A stretch of DNA of 11,373 nt from Betaproteobacteria bacterium (GCA_009926035.1 RFPQ01000015.1:1-11373), one strand, 5' to 3'. Numbered from the stretch's first letter, positions 1-6,952 are shown. Notes: generated by a model from the letters alone, not told the origin. Numbers and translations are program-made.

Positions 1-108
1 ATTTTTATTTTGCTTCAGCAAAAGCTCATCATTAGGCTTGTCTTTTAATTTCCAAAGAGGAAATAATTCAAGCTCTTTTAAGATTCTTTTTTTGTAATCG
101 GTGTCCAT
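1..108 (-). CDS. Probable family 4 uracil-DNA glycosylase, N-terminal fragment (runs off window)
   Basis: A reading frame of 36 codons without a stop begins at 108 and continues past the window edge. Its ATG shares one base with the rimI stop codon (TGATG), the usual sign of translational coupling in an operon. The visible peptide starts MDTDYKKRILKELELFPLWK. The pattern 'LxxLxLxPLWxLR/K' resembles the leader of betaproteobacterial uracil-DNA glycosylases of the iron-sulfur family 4, which remove uracil from DNA and often follow tsaB-rimI. No catalytic motif or cluster cysteine lies inside the window, so the function rests on this short leader plus gene order. The frame is certain to be open; the product name is an inference. 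Confidence 0.6.
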   Translation of the reverse strand, partial: MDTDYKKRILKELELFPLWKLKDKPNDELLLKQNKN

Positions 109-545
109 CAAATCACAAGTCCCATTAATACGGCGTCTTCGCGCCCTTCTCTGGCACGATAATAATCCTTTCTGATGCTCATTTCATTAAATCCATGTTT
201 GTCATACAAATTAATAGCAGCTTGATTAGAAACTCTTACTTCTAGATAAATTGTTTTTGCGTGAGTTAAATTTGCCCGACGTATAACTTCATTAAGTAAA
301 TGTGATCCATAGCCTTTTTTTTGCATATTTTTTTTTATACTTATATTAAGAAGATGGCATTCATCTAATACAAACATCATGACGGCATACCCTATAATTT
401 CTTCATTAAGCTTCATCATCAAACATGCGTGATTTGATTTTATCGAATCTAAAAAATTACCTTGCGTCCATGGATAAGCATGAACTTCATTTTCAATCAA
501 GCCGATCGCACTTAAATCATTTTCTTTAAAGTCACTAAATTGCAT
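108..545 (-). CDS. rimI: Ribosomal protein S18-alanine N-acetyltransferase RimI
   Basis: A 145-residue single-domain GNAT protein, the usual RimI length (about 148). RimI transfers acetyl from acetyl-CoA to the N-terminal alanine of ribosomal protein S18 in the cytoplasm. The acetyl-CoA pyrophosphate loop is visible as QKKGYGSHLL (residues 75-84). The RimI signature follows as YLEVRVSNQAAINLYDKHGF (100-119), with Glu102 and Tyr114 aligning with the catalytic pair known in Salmonella and E. coli RimI. The gene starts inside the end of tsaB (11-nt overlap) and its stop overlaps the next start by one base. The tsaB-rimI pairing is common in bacteria and supports the specific call over a generic GNAT. 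No strong ribosome binding site precedes the ATG, which suggests coupling to tsaB translation. Confidence 0.93.
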   Translation of the reverse strand: MQFSDFKENDLSAIGLIENEVHAYPWTQGNFLDSIKSNHACLMMKLNEEIIGYAVMMFVLDECHLLNISIKKNMQKKGYGSHLLNEVIRRANLTHAKTIYLEVRVSNQAAINLYDKHGFNEMSIRKDYYRAREGREDAVLMGLVI

Positions 546-1221
546 TCAATGCTTTTCGCTCTTCGGTAGTAAACGCCACTTTATTTCTTAAGTAAACAGG
601 CTCAGCATGAATCAACTCAAATATTTCATTTTTAATAAAAGGTATGGCCAATTTTGAAATAGATTCGACTACTTGATAAGGCCCATCTACGAAGTTATCT
701 ATTTGTTGGTCAAAATGGTCTTTTATTTCTTGCTTATATATTTCGATTGCATTGCCAATCACAGTCCAGCCGGATTCTTTAAGTTGAGGTAATTCATTTG
801 GCCTATAAACCCCTTCAACGATCGGCTTTGAAAATATTTTGCTCTCTTTTGTATAAGCACTTAAATATATTTCACCCATTCTGGCATCAATAACACTTAT
901 CACTTTATTTTTACCAGAACTCTCAGCGAGCGCTAAAAGATTGTTCACGCCAATAACTGGAATTGATGCACCATAACCAAGTCCGTATGCAATACCACAC
1001 GCGATTCTTATGCCTGTAAATGACCCTGGCCCTCTACCAAATGCAACAGCATTAAGATCTTTTGTCGTTAATTGATATTCTTCTAATAATTTTCTTATTT
1101 CTGGCAAGACTATTTCTGAATGCGTCTGTCCAGCATTGATATTAATCGAATAAAAATCTTCATCTATCTTTAAACCTAAAGACATGTATTCAGAAGATGT
1201 GTCTAAGGACAAGATTTTCAT
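535..1221 (-). CDS. tsaB: tRNA t6A37 threonylcarbamoyltransferase complex dimerisation subunit TsaB
   Basis: A 228-residue protein of the ASKHA fold and normal TsaB length. TsaB pairs with TsaD, and together with TsaE and the TsaC/TsaC2 product they install N6-threonylcarbamoyladenosine at position 37 of tRNAs reading ANN codons. Visible landmarks are the N-terminal strand ILSLDTSS (residues 3-10), HSE at 34-36, the family signature GRGPGSFTGIRIACG (62-76) and DARMGEIYLSAY (from 112). It lacks the metal-binding histidine pair of TsaD, as expected for the non-catalytic partner. It begins 3 nt after the helicase stop and overlaps rimI by 11 nt. In E. coli tsaB also neighbours a DinG-like helicase gene (yoaA), so this order is old. 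Confidence 0.94.
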   Translation of the reverse strand: MKILSLDTSSEYMSLGLKIDEDFYSININAGQTHSEIVLPEIRKLLEEYQLTTKDLNAVAFGRGPGSFTGIRIACGIAYGLGYGASIPVIGVNNLLALAESSGKNKVISVIDARMGEIYLSAYTKESKIFSKPIVEGVYRPNELPQLKESGWTVIGNAIEIYKQEIKDHFDQQIDNFVDGPYQVVESISKLAIPFIKNEIFELIHAEPVYLRNKVAFTTEERKALNAI

Positions 1222-1224
1222 AAA

Positions 1225-3156
1225 TTAAATTTTTTCTAGGAATTGGACAACTTCTAAATCATCTCGCGTTCGAGCAAAAGGGGGCAAACTCTGCCACATT
1301 CTTTTTCCATAAGCTTTATCAATAATTCTTGTATCACATATCACAAGAACTCCTTTATCAAACTCATCACGTATTAATCGACCTGCGCCCTGTTTTAAAG
1401 TAATAACTGCGTTAGGTAATTGATATTCCATGAAAGCATTTTTGCCACTTTGGTTAATTTTATCAATTCTTGCAGCAAGCACCGGGTCCTCTGGTGAAAA
1501 AAATGGTAATTTATCTATTACCACCAATGATAAAGCGTCACCCTTCACGTCTACACCCTCCCAAAAACTTAAGGAGCCTATAAGAATAGCGTGGCCGTGT
1601 TCTCTAAATTTATTTAAAAGATGATTTCTTGATCCATCACCTTGAAGATAGATTGGATAATCTAATTGATCTGTTTCAATCTTATCTTGAAGGAGTGTAA
1701 ATATTTCTCGCATAGATTTTAATGTCGTACATAAAATAAATGCTCTGCCTTTGCTTGCTTTAATAAAAGGATAGATCTGATTCACAACCGCAAAGTTGAA
1801 ATTCTCATGATTGGAATCCGGCATTATTTTTGGAACGAAGAGTAAAGCCTTTTCAGCGTAATTAAATGGACTCTCTTTAGAGATTGAATCTGCATCCATT
1901 AGGCCTAGTTGGTTTTTGAAATGATCAAAATTAGTTTTTAGAGCGAGTGTTGCTGATGTAAAAATCCATGAAGTTGATTCGTTATTAATATGTCTTGCAA
2001 ACATATCAGCAATAGATAAGGGCGTATTATTAAGTTGCACGGACTGCGAATAAACTTCGATCCATTTAATTGAATTGTTATCTTTATCCTCAAGCCAAGT
2101 ATCAAAACTCGCAAGTATTTCATTCACGCTATCGAAATACTTTTCGATCTCCGAATCTCGGTCTTTGTGAAGAGTTAATAATTCAATCATTTTTTTAAGT
2201 TTTTCAATCAGTTCTAGATAGCTAGATTCGAATCGATTAAAAGAGGAAATCTTTTGATAGGGGTATCGATTAGATTCTCTTGGAAATACAAGTCTAAAAT
2301 CTTTATTTGCTTTATCTAAGTCATTTAAAAAAGGTTCAAAATCTGAAACATCTTTCATATGTTTTAAATAGATCTGAAAACCATCTTGAACTATCTCGCT
2401 GATCTGGCTGGTTGAAATATTTTTTCCAAAAAAAATAGAAGCTATATCAGGTATCTGATGTGCTTCATCAAAAATAACTGTTTTAGCTTTTGGAAGAAGC
2501 TCAGATATGCCTTCCTCCTTCATATTAAGATCCGCGAAAAATAAATGATGATTAACGATAGTGATATCTGCAGCTAATGCTTTTTTTCGGGCGTTCATGA
2601 CAAAACACTCTTTATAAAAACTACAATCTTGACCCAAACAATTTTCTTTAGTAGATGTGACTTGCGGCCATATAGAAGAGCTTTCTGGAATAGTATCTAA
2701 TTCAGCTCTATCTCCATCAGCACTGAGCTTTGCATGTTGATTTACGAGATGTAAATAGGTGACATCTTCTTTAGCCATAAAAGCACCTTCAATCATGGCG
2801 TTTTCTAATCGCAAATGACATAAATAATTTGATCTGCCTTTGAGCATGGCTAAACTCACAGGGACTTTTAGTGCGTCCCTAATCATAGGAATATCTTTAG
2901 TGAATAATTGATCTTGTAGATTTTTAGTCGCGGTAGAAATAATAATTTTGCCGCCTGAGAGAAACGCAGGAACAAGATATGCAAAAGTTTTGCCAATACC
3001 CGTTCCCGCTTCAACAATTAATTTTTTTTTATGTGTAATCGCTTCGTCAATTGAGAGCGAAATATCGATCTGCTCTTGTCTTACTCGATAGCCATCTATA
3101 TTATTAGATAGATCGCCTTTTTCGCTAAAAAATTGTTTAATAAATATTTCATTCAT
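1225..3156 (-). CDS. yoaA: DinG/YoaA-type ATP-dependent DNA helicase (XPD-like, iron-sulfur)
   Basis: A 643-residue superfamily 2 helicase. Walker A is EAGTGIGKT (residues 49-57), the DEAH box is at 230-233, the SATL motif is present, and motif VI is QGAGRLIR (589-596). Four cysteines between motifs I and II (Cys113, Cys173, Cys178, Cys184) fit the 4Fe-4S cluster of XPD/DinG helicases, which unwind DNA 5' to 3'. The length is nearer E. coli YoaA (about 636) than DinG (about 716), and there is no N-terminal exonuclease domain. Adjacency to tsaB also matches yoaA, whose product in E. coli works with the clamp-loader subunit HolC at damaged forks. It is the first gene of the operon and diverges from the NlpC/P60 gene. 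The alternative label dinG cannot be excluded. Confidence 0.88.
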   Translation of the reverse strand: MNEIFIKQFFSEKGDLSNNIDGYRVRQEQIDISLSIDEAITHKKKLIVEAGTGIGKTFAYLVPAFLSGGKIIISTATKNLQDQLFTKDIPMIRDALKVPVSLAMLKGRSNYLCHLRLENAMIEGAFMAKEDVTYLHLVNQHAKLSADGDRAELDTIPESSSIWPQVTSTKENCLGQDCSFYKECFVMNARKKALAADITIVNHHLFFADLNMKEEGISELLPKAKTVIFDEAHQIPDIASIFFGKNISTSQISEIVQDGFQIYLKHMKDVSDFEPFLNDLDKANKDFRLVFPRESNRYPYQKISSFNRFESSYLELIEKLKKMIELLTLHKDRDSEIEKYFDSVNEILASFDTWLEDKDNNSIKWIEVYSQSVQLNNTPLSIADMFARHINNESTSWIFTSATLALKTNFDHFKNQLGLMDADSISKESPFNYAEKALLFVPKIMPDSNHENFNFAVVNQIYPFIKASKGRAFILCTTLKSMREIFTLLQDKIETDQLDYPIYLQGDGSRNHLLNKFREHGHAILIGSLSFWEGVDVKGDALSLVVIDKLPFFSPEDPVLAARIDKINQSGKNAFMEYQLPNAVITLKQGAGRLIRDEFDKGVLVICDTRIIDKAYGKRMWQSLPPFARTRDDLEVVQFLEKI

Positions 3157-3192
3157 TATTGTGTGATTATCTCATGCAGATGAATCTCCGAT

Positions 3193-3220
3193 TTCATAAA
3201 CCCTCTATAAATGGTAAAAT
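3193..3220 (+). promoter_or_regulatory. Possible sigma70-type promoter for the NlpC/P60 gene
   Basis: TTCATA (3193-3198; 4 of 6 matches to the -35 consensus) is followed after 16 nt by TAAAAT (3215-3220; 5 of 6 to the -10). Transcription would begin near 3227, downstream of the first in-frame ATG (3211) but upstream of the ATG at 3247, which agrees with the preferred start of the gene. The -35 is weak and AT-rich DNA produces such matches easily. Confidence 0.3.
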
Positions 3221-3246
3221 CTTTGAAATTACTTAATTCTATATTT

Positions 3247-3777
3247 ATGAATTTCAAAACTTTACTCATTTTTTTGGTGTTTGTATTTTCTAACCCATCT
3301 TGGGCGGAAACTGATTTATCAAATTTAAATGCTTTAGAGACAGCACCGCTTTCTGAAATAAACCCGGAAGATAATCAGCAATGGAAAAGTGATATTGCCC
3401 TTATTATCGATAAAGCATATGAGCTCACAGGTATTAAATATAAATTAGGTGGGTCAAAGCCAGAGACCGGTTTTGATTGCAGTCAGTTTGTAAAATACGT
3501 CTTTGAACAAGCTTTAAATCTTAGTCTCCCGCCAAGCGCCAGGTCTCTCAGTAAGATGGGTAAAACAATTAAATTTGAAGACTTGCGACCAGGTGATCTT
3601 GTATTCTTTAATACGCGAAAATCTAAGTTCTCTCATGTCGGTATCTACGTTGGAAATAATGAGTTTATTCATGCACCACGGACAGGCAAAACTATTCGCG
3701 TTGAAAGTCTTACAAAAAACTACTGGCTTAAAAAATTTAATGGTGCAACGAGAGTTGAGCCAGAAGAAATGCTTTAA
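3247..3777 (+). CDS. Exported NlpC/P60-family peptidoglycan endopeptidase
   Basis: From the preferred start the product has 176 residues: a signal peptide (MNFK, a hydrophobic core, then NPSWA, cleavage predicted after Ala20), a linker of about 35 residues, and one C-terminal NlpC/P60 domain. The catalytic Cys78 lies in GFDCSQFV, the general-base His130 in FSHVGIYVG, and the third polar residue is His142 in FIHAP. Such enzymes cut the D-gamma-Glu to mDAP bond or the mDAP cross-link of murein in the periplasm. There is no lipobox cysteine, so unlike E. coli MepS it should be soluble, and there is no SH3 or LysM module. An in-frame ATG at 3211 would add 12 residues, but the 3247 start gives a classic signal peptide. 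Neither start has a clear ribosome binding site. The stop overlaps the stop of the facing gene. Confidence 0.88.
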   Translation: MNFKTLLIFLVFVFSNPSWAETDLSNLNALETAPLSEINPEDNQQWKSDIALIIDKAYELTGIKYKLGGSKPETGFDCSQFVKYVFEQALNLSLPPSARSLSKMGKTIKFEDLRPGDLVFFNTRKSKFSHVGIYVGNNEFIHAPRTGKTIRVESLTKNYWLKKFNGATRVEPEEML

Positions 3778-4043
3778 AGTTCGGTATGTCCCAGATTTTT
3801 TCCAGGGCTAATTTTATCCCTGATCAACTTTTTGATATCCTTGATATCGAGAAATCCTCCGAAGTCTGATCTAGAATAGATCTTTTGATTATCCAAGAAG
3901 ATTTCAAAAATACCGCCCGATTTAGGGGTTAAGGTAACGGATAAAATTTCATCCTTAAAAGTTGTCAGTATTTCCTGCATCATCCATGAAGCTCGAGGAA
4001 GCCAAGCACATTGTGTACAAAATTGAATTTCAATTTGATGCAT
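3774..4043 (-). CDS. SelW/SelT/Rdx-family thioredoxin-like CxxC protein
   Basis: An 89-residue protein from this start (95 if the ATG at 4061 is used). It opens MHQIEIQFCTQCAWLPRA, with the redox motif Cys9-x-x-Cys12 straight after the first beta strand, then a helix, and ends with a GGFLDIKDIKKLIRDKI segment. This matches the Rdx family (selenoprotein W-like), small thioredoxin-fold proteins with a presumed but unproven thiol redox role. Both active-site positions are ordinary cysteines; there is no in-frame TGA suggesting selenocysteine. Family members usually begin a few residues before the first strand, so 4043 is preferred, although neither start has a good ribosome binding site. It lies alone on this strand between two rightward genes, and its TAA overlaps the TAA of the NlpC/P60 gene. 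Confidence 0.8.
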   Translation of the reverse strand: MHQIEIQFCTQCAWLPRASWMMQEILTTFKDEILSVTLTPKSGGIFEIFLDNQKIYSRSDFGGFLDIKDIKKLIRDKISPGKNLGHTEL

Positions 4044-4100
4044 TTTAGATTTAGTTCCCATAATTCAAAGTTATTCTTAAAATATATTTATTAAAGGCTA

Positions 4101-4129
4101 TTGATATAAGGTAAACAAAAAGACAGAAT
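4101..4129 (+). promoter_or_regulatory. Candidate sigma70 promoter for ctpA-coq7
   Basis: TTGATA (4101-4106; 5 of 6) and CAGAAT (4124-4129; 4 of 6) are separated by exactly 17 nt. The start of transcription would be near 4136, giving a leader of about 44 nt to the ATG at 4180 but only about 14 nt to the ATG at 4150. It sits in the only sizeable non-coding stretch before this operon (about 4044-4179), which otherwise holds AT-rich sequence and no hairpin that I can see. Confidence 0.42.
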
Positions 4130-4179
4130 GCTTAAATATTATTTAATTAATGCTTAATAGCTTATTACGAAAGTCATTC

Positions 4180-5589
4180 ATGCGCTCAAAATTCGAAAAA
4201 TTTACCCTCATAGCCTGTGGCGCTATTATTGGTGTTCTGATCAGTTTAAATTTACCCGTCTTCGCAGATAAGGCCGAAAAAAATAATCTTCCCATTGATG
4301 AACTTAGAACTTTTGCTGAAGTTTTTGGCAAGATTAAATCTGATTACGTAGAGCCGGTAGAAGACAAAAAGCTTATTAACGAAGCACTCAATGGCATGCT
4401 TACTGGTCTTGATCCTCATTCTTCTTTTCTAAATATCGAAGACTTTAAAGATTTAAATCAAGCAACCCAAGGTGAGTTTGGTGGACTTGGAATTGAAGTC
4501 GGTATGGAAGATGGTTTTGTAAAAGTTATCTCTCCCATTGAGGATAGTCCAGCTTACAAAGCAGGATTAAAAAGTGGAGATCTCATTATGAAATTAGATG
4601 AAACATCTACAAAAGGCTTAACACTTAATGACTCCGTTAAAAAAATGCGTGGTAAGCCAGGCACCAGTATTGTTCTTACCGTATTAAGAAAAGGCGAAAT
4701 CAAACCCTTAATTTTTACTTTAGTTCGCGCTATTATCAAATCACAAAGTGTTAAAGGAAAGCTTACTGAAGCTAATTATGCCTATGTTCGTGTTGCACAA
4801 TTCCAAGAACATACAGGTGAAGACTTAGCCAAACTCTTAAAAAATCTTCGTCAACAAAATAAAGCTCCTTTTAAAGGCATATTGCTTGATCTTAGAAATA
4901 ATCCAGGTGGTTTGTTAAATGCTGCAGTTGGTGTCTCTGCCGCTTTCTTGCCTAAGGGTGATTTGGTTGTTTACACAGAAGGCCGTGCACAAGATTCAAA
5001 AATGCATCTTACTGCAACCCCTGAAAATTATCTTAAAGGTGGTAGCAAAGATGATTACCTTAAAGACTTTCCGGAAGATATTAGATCAACGCCTATGGCC
5101 GTTTTAGTGAATAACGGATCTGCATCGGCATCTGAAATTGTGGCAGGCGCTCTCCAAGATCACAAGCGAGCCTTGATTGTTGGCATGCAAAGTTTTGGTA
5201 AAGGCTCTGTACAAAGTATTCTGCCTATGAATAACGGCACTGCAATTAAGATGACAACAGCAAGATACTTCACCCCTAAAGGAAGATCAATTCAGGCTAA
5301 AGGTATAGTGCCTGACATCATCGTTGATGATGGAAGCGATCCTTCATTTATGACTAAAGAAGCGGATCTCACAAATCATCTTTCAAATCCAAAAGATGCT
5401 GATGCGAATATCACTCCCAAAGATAAAGAGAGTAAGCCAGTAACTTCCCCAGCCAAAAAACCTGAAGAGGATAAAAAGAAGGCTTCTGATGCTCCATCAG
5501 GCCCAATTGAGCCTGGAAGTAAAGCGGATAAGCAATTCCAAGAAGCAATGAATATACTCAAAGGTCTTCAGATTATTCAAAATAAATGA
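4180..5589 (+). CDS. ctpA: S41-family C-terminal processing peptidase CtpA/Prc
   Basis: From the preferred ATG the product has 469 residues. In order: a signal peptide or anchor (core about 8-26, possible cleavage after Ala29), an N-terminal helical region, a PDZ domain (about 95-180, with GEFGGLGIEVG and AGLKSGD), and the S41 protease core with NNPGG (240-244) and SASAS. Ser316 and Lys341 (in SFGKGSVQ) are 25 residues apart, as in the catalytic dyad of Prc and plant CtpA. A lysine/proline-rich, probably disordered tail (about 391-449) precedes a short terminal helix. It works in the periplasm, cutting proteins from or near their C termini. An in-frame ATG at 4150 would add 10 residues; 4180 fits the family N terminus and the promoter better. 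The last codons overlap coq7 as ATGA. Confidence 0.95.
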   Translation: MRSKFEKFTLIACGAIIGVLISLNLPVFADKAEKNNLPIDELRTFAEVFGKIKSDYVEPVEDKKLINEALNGMLTGLDPHSSFLNIEDFKDLNQATQGEFGGLGIEVGMEDGFVKVISPIEDSPAYKAGLKSGDLIMKLDETSTKGLTLNDSVKKMRGKPGTSIVLTVLRKGEIKPLIFTLVRAIIKSQSVKGKLTEANYAYVRVAQFQEHTGEDLAKLLKNLRQQNKAPFKGILLDLRNNPGGLLNAAVGVSAAFLPKGDLVVYTEGRAQDSKMHLTATPENYLKGGSKDDYLKDFPEDIRSTPMAVLVNNGSASASEIVAGALQDHKRALIVGMQSFGKGSVQSILPMNNGTAIKMTTARYFTPKGRSIQAKGIVPDIIVDDGSDPSFMTKEADLTNHLSNPKDADANITPKDKESKPVTSPAKKPEEDKKKASDAPSGPIEPGSKADKQFQEAMNILKGLQIIQNK

Positions 5590-6206
5590 TAGATCAACTT
5601 ATCATTGAGTTTGATAAGGGCTTGAAGGTTTTGTTTGCCAAGCCTAAAAGCTCAAGACCAAGACCTGACCTTAAAGTTAAAGAAACCGAATTAACTCTGG
5701 AAGAAAAAAAACGCACAATCGAGTTGATGCGAGTTAATCACACAGGCGAAGTTTGCGCCCAAGCTTTGTATAGCGGACAACTTCTTTTTAATTCACACGG
5801 TGAGGGTGCCGAATCTTTGAAAAAAGCTGCCAAGGAAGAAATCGATCACCTTGATTGGTGTAATTCGAGAATCCATGAATTAGGTGGCAAAACAAGTCTC
5901 CTCAATCCTATATGGTACACAGGTTCTTTTTTAATTGGCTCTTTTGCAAGCGCCTTGGGTGAAAAATATAACCTAGGTTTCTTAGCTGAAACAGAACGAC
6001 AAGTAACAAAACATTTAACAGGTCATTTAACTAAAATTTCAAAAAAAGATCTAAAAACAAACAAAATATTAGAAGTTATGGCAGATGACGAAGAACAACA
6101 TGCAATCAAAGCAAAAGAACTGGGTGGTGTTGATTTGCCCCCTCAAGTCATAAAAGCCATGTCATTAACATCAAAAGTTATGACAACACTCTCGGCAAAA
6201 ATTTAA
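5586..6206 (+). CDS. coq7: 2-polyprenyl-3-methyl-6-methoxy-1,4-benzoquinone monooxygenase Coq7 (demethoxyubiquinone hydroxylase)
   Basis: A 206-residue di-iron protein of normal family length. It hydroxylates demethoxyubiquinone, the penultimate step of aerobic ubiquinone synthesis, at the inner face of the membrane. The internal repeat of the ferritin-like four-helix bundle is clear: Glu55 in NHTGEVCAQALY, Glu85 and His88 in KEEIDHLDW, Glu137 in ETERQV, and Glu169 and His172 in DDEEQHA supply the six iron ligands. The start overlaps the ctpA stop by 4 nt, with no ribosome binding site of its own visible, so it is probably translated by coupling. The product implies an oxygen-respiring bacterium using ubiquinone. 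The flavin-dependent enzyme UbiF does the same step in other proteobacteria; this is the di-iron type. Confidence 0.95.
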   Translation: MIDQLIIEFDKGLKVLFAKPKSSRPRPDLKVKETELTLEEKKRTIELMRVNHTGEVCAQALYSGQLLFNSHGEGAESLKKAAKEEIDHLDWCNSRIHELGGKTSLLNPIWYTGSFLIGSFASALGEKYNLGFLAETERQVTKHLTGHLTKISKKDLKTNKILEVMADDEEQHAIKAKELGGVDLPPQVIKAMSLTSKVMTTLSAKI

Positions 6207-6209
6207 CCG

Positions 6210-6524
6210 ATGCAAAAATTTAATGACATTTTATTATCGCTCGACAATTCAGATCATATTAATCGTATAGAAATTTATAAAAATAATATTTTAATAGGTA
6301 CCATCGAAAATAAACCAGGAAGCCAAGGCTCTGTTAAAGTCTATCAACATCTCTGGAAACTCTTTGGCGCAATTACCCTTGATGCTGCAATTGAAGGTCT
6401 TGATTTATATTCAGAACATACTGAAGACGCACAAAAAAATCCTGGTAAACATCCAAATATTGATCGCCTTCTTTCTGTTATGGAAAATGAAGAGCCGCTT
6501 GATTTAAAAATCATTAAAAATTAA
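6210..6524 (+). CDS. Small conserved protein resembling DUF2322
   Basis: A 104-residue, probably cytoplasmic protein of unknown function, with no signal peptide, membrane segment or cysteine. The C-terminal half contains GLDLYSEHTEDAQKNPGKHP followed by NIDRLL (residues 64-89). I recall that pattern from the DUF2322 family, found mainly in beta- and gammaproteobacteria; this is from memory, not a search. The N-terminal half looks like short beta strands (NRIEIYKNN, LIGTIENKPG) and then a helix. It starts 3 nt after coq7 and has no visible ribosome binding site, so it belongs to the ctpA-coq7 transcript. The only functional hint is that position. It ends 8 nt from the stop of the facing OsmC-family gene. 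Confidence 0.82.
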   Translation: MQKFNDILLSLDNSDHINRIEIYKNNILIGTIENKPGSQGSVKVYQHLWKLFGAITLDAAIEGLDLYSEHTEDAQKNPGKHPNIDRLLSVMENEEPLDLKIIKN

Positions 6525-6532
6525 TTGAGTGT

Positions 6533-6952
6533 TTAGATGTCTTCTTTAATTTCGAAATCGTGCGTAATTTCAACTGACTTAGATAACATAATGGAAGCTG
6601 AACAATATTTTTCAGCTGATAATTTAATTGCGCGCTCTACTTGATCTTTATCCAAGTCCTTACCTTTTAGAACAAAATGAATGTGAATCTTGGTAAAAAC
6701 TTTAGGTATTGTCTCAGCCCTTTCAGCTTCAATTTCAGCATAACAATCACTAATAGCTTGTCTTGATTTCTCAAGGATCGTAACCACATCAAATGATGTA
6801 CATCCCCCCATGCCGATAAGTAACATCTCCATAGGGCGCATACCTAATTTTCTACCACCCAATTCTTCAGGGCCATCAAGAATCACTGAATGATTAGACT
6901 CAGACTCGCCTATGAAACATACATTTTCAATCCATTTAACTCTGGCTTTCAT
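6533..6952 (-). CDS. OsmC/YhfA-family thiol protein
   Basis: A 139-residue protein of the OsmC/Ohr superfamily. These are homodimeric cytoplasmic proteins, several of which reduce organic peroxides with a pair of cysteines. The two conserved cysteines are present: Cys51 in GMGGCTSFDV and Cys117 in EKYCSASIM, with the preceding RPMEMLLIG (39-47) containing the usual glutamate. The KYCS context and overall pattern are closer to the YhfA branch than to Ohr or OsmC proper, and the substrate of that branch is not established. The ATG shares its A with the stop of the FKBP gene (TAATG), and a good GGAG (6960-6963, 7 nt upstream) lies in the end of that gene. It is the last gene of the leftward operon. 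Confidence 0.9.
   Translation of the reverse strand: MKARVKWIENVCFIGESESNHSVILDGPEELGGRKLGMRPMEMLLIGMGGCTSFDVVTILEKSRQAISDCYAEIEAERAETIPKVFTKIHIHFVLKGKDLDKDQVERAIKLSAEKYCSASIMLSKSVEITHDFEIKEDI

Noticed and set aside
1430..1624. 64-codon plus-strand frame inside the helicase gene
   Set aside because: Antisense to the conserved helicase C-terminal domain, with a low-complexity sequence and no start signal.
3575..3811. 78-codon plus-strand frame in the NlpC/P60 gene
   Set aside because: Shifted-frame shadow of the catalytic domain; the true frame has all three active-site residues.
4143..4150. TTAATTAA palindrome before ctpA
   Set aside because: An 8-bp AT-only palindrome is expected by chance in DNA of this composition, and there is no second copy.
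4044..4179. Possible small RNA or riboswitch between the SelW-like gene and ctpA
   Set aside because: The stretch is AT-rich with no stable stem, no conserved riboswitch core and no terminator; only a candidate promoter can be supported.
4143..4331. 62-codon minus-strand frame opposite the ctpA N terminus
   Set aside because: Antisense shadow of the ctpA signal peptide region; no family resemblance or initiation signal.
5350..5530. Lysine/proline-rich ctpA region as a sign of frameshift or fusion
   Set aside because: The frame stays open and continues into a plausible terminal helix; C-terminal Ctp tails of this type are known to vary, so a disordered linker explains it.
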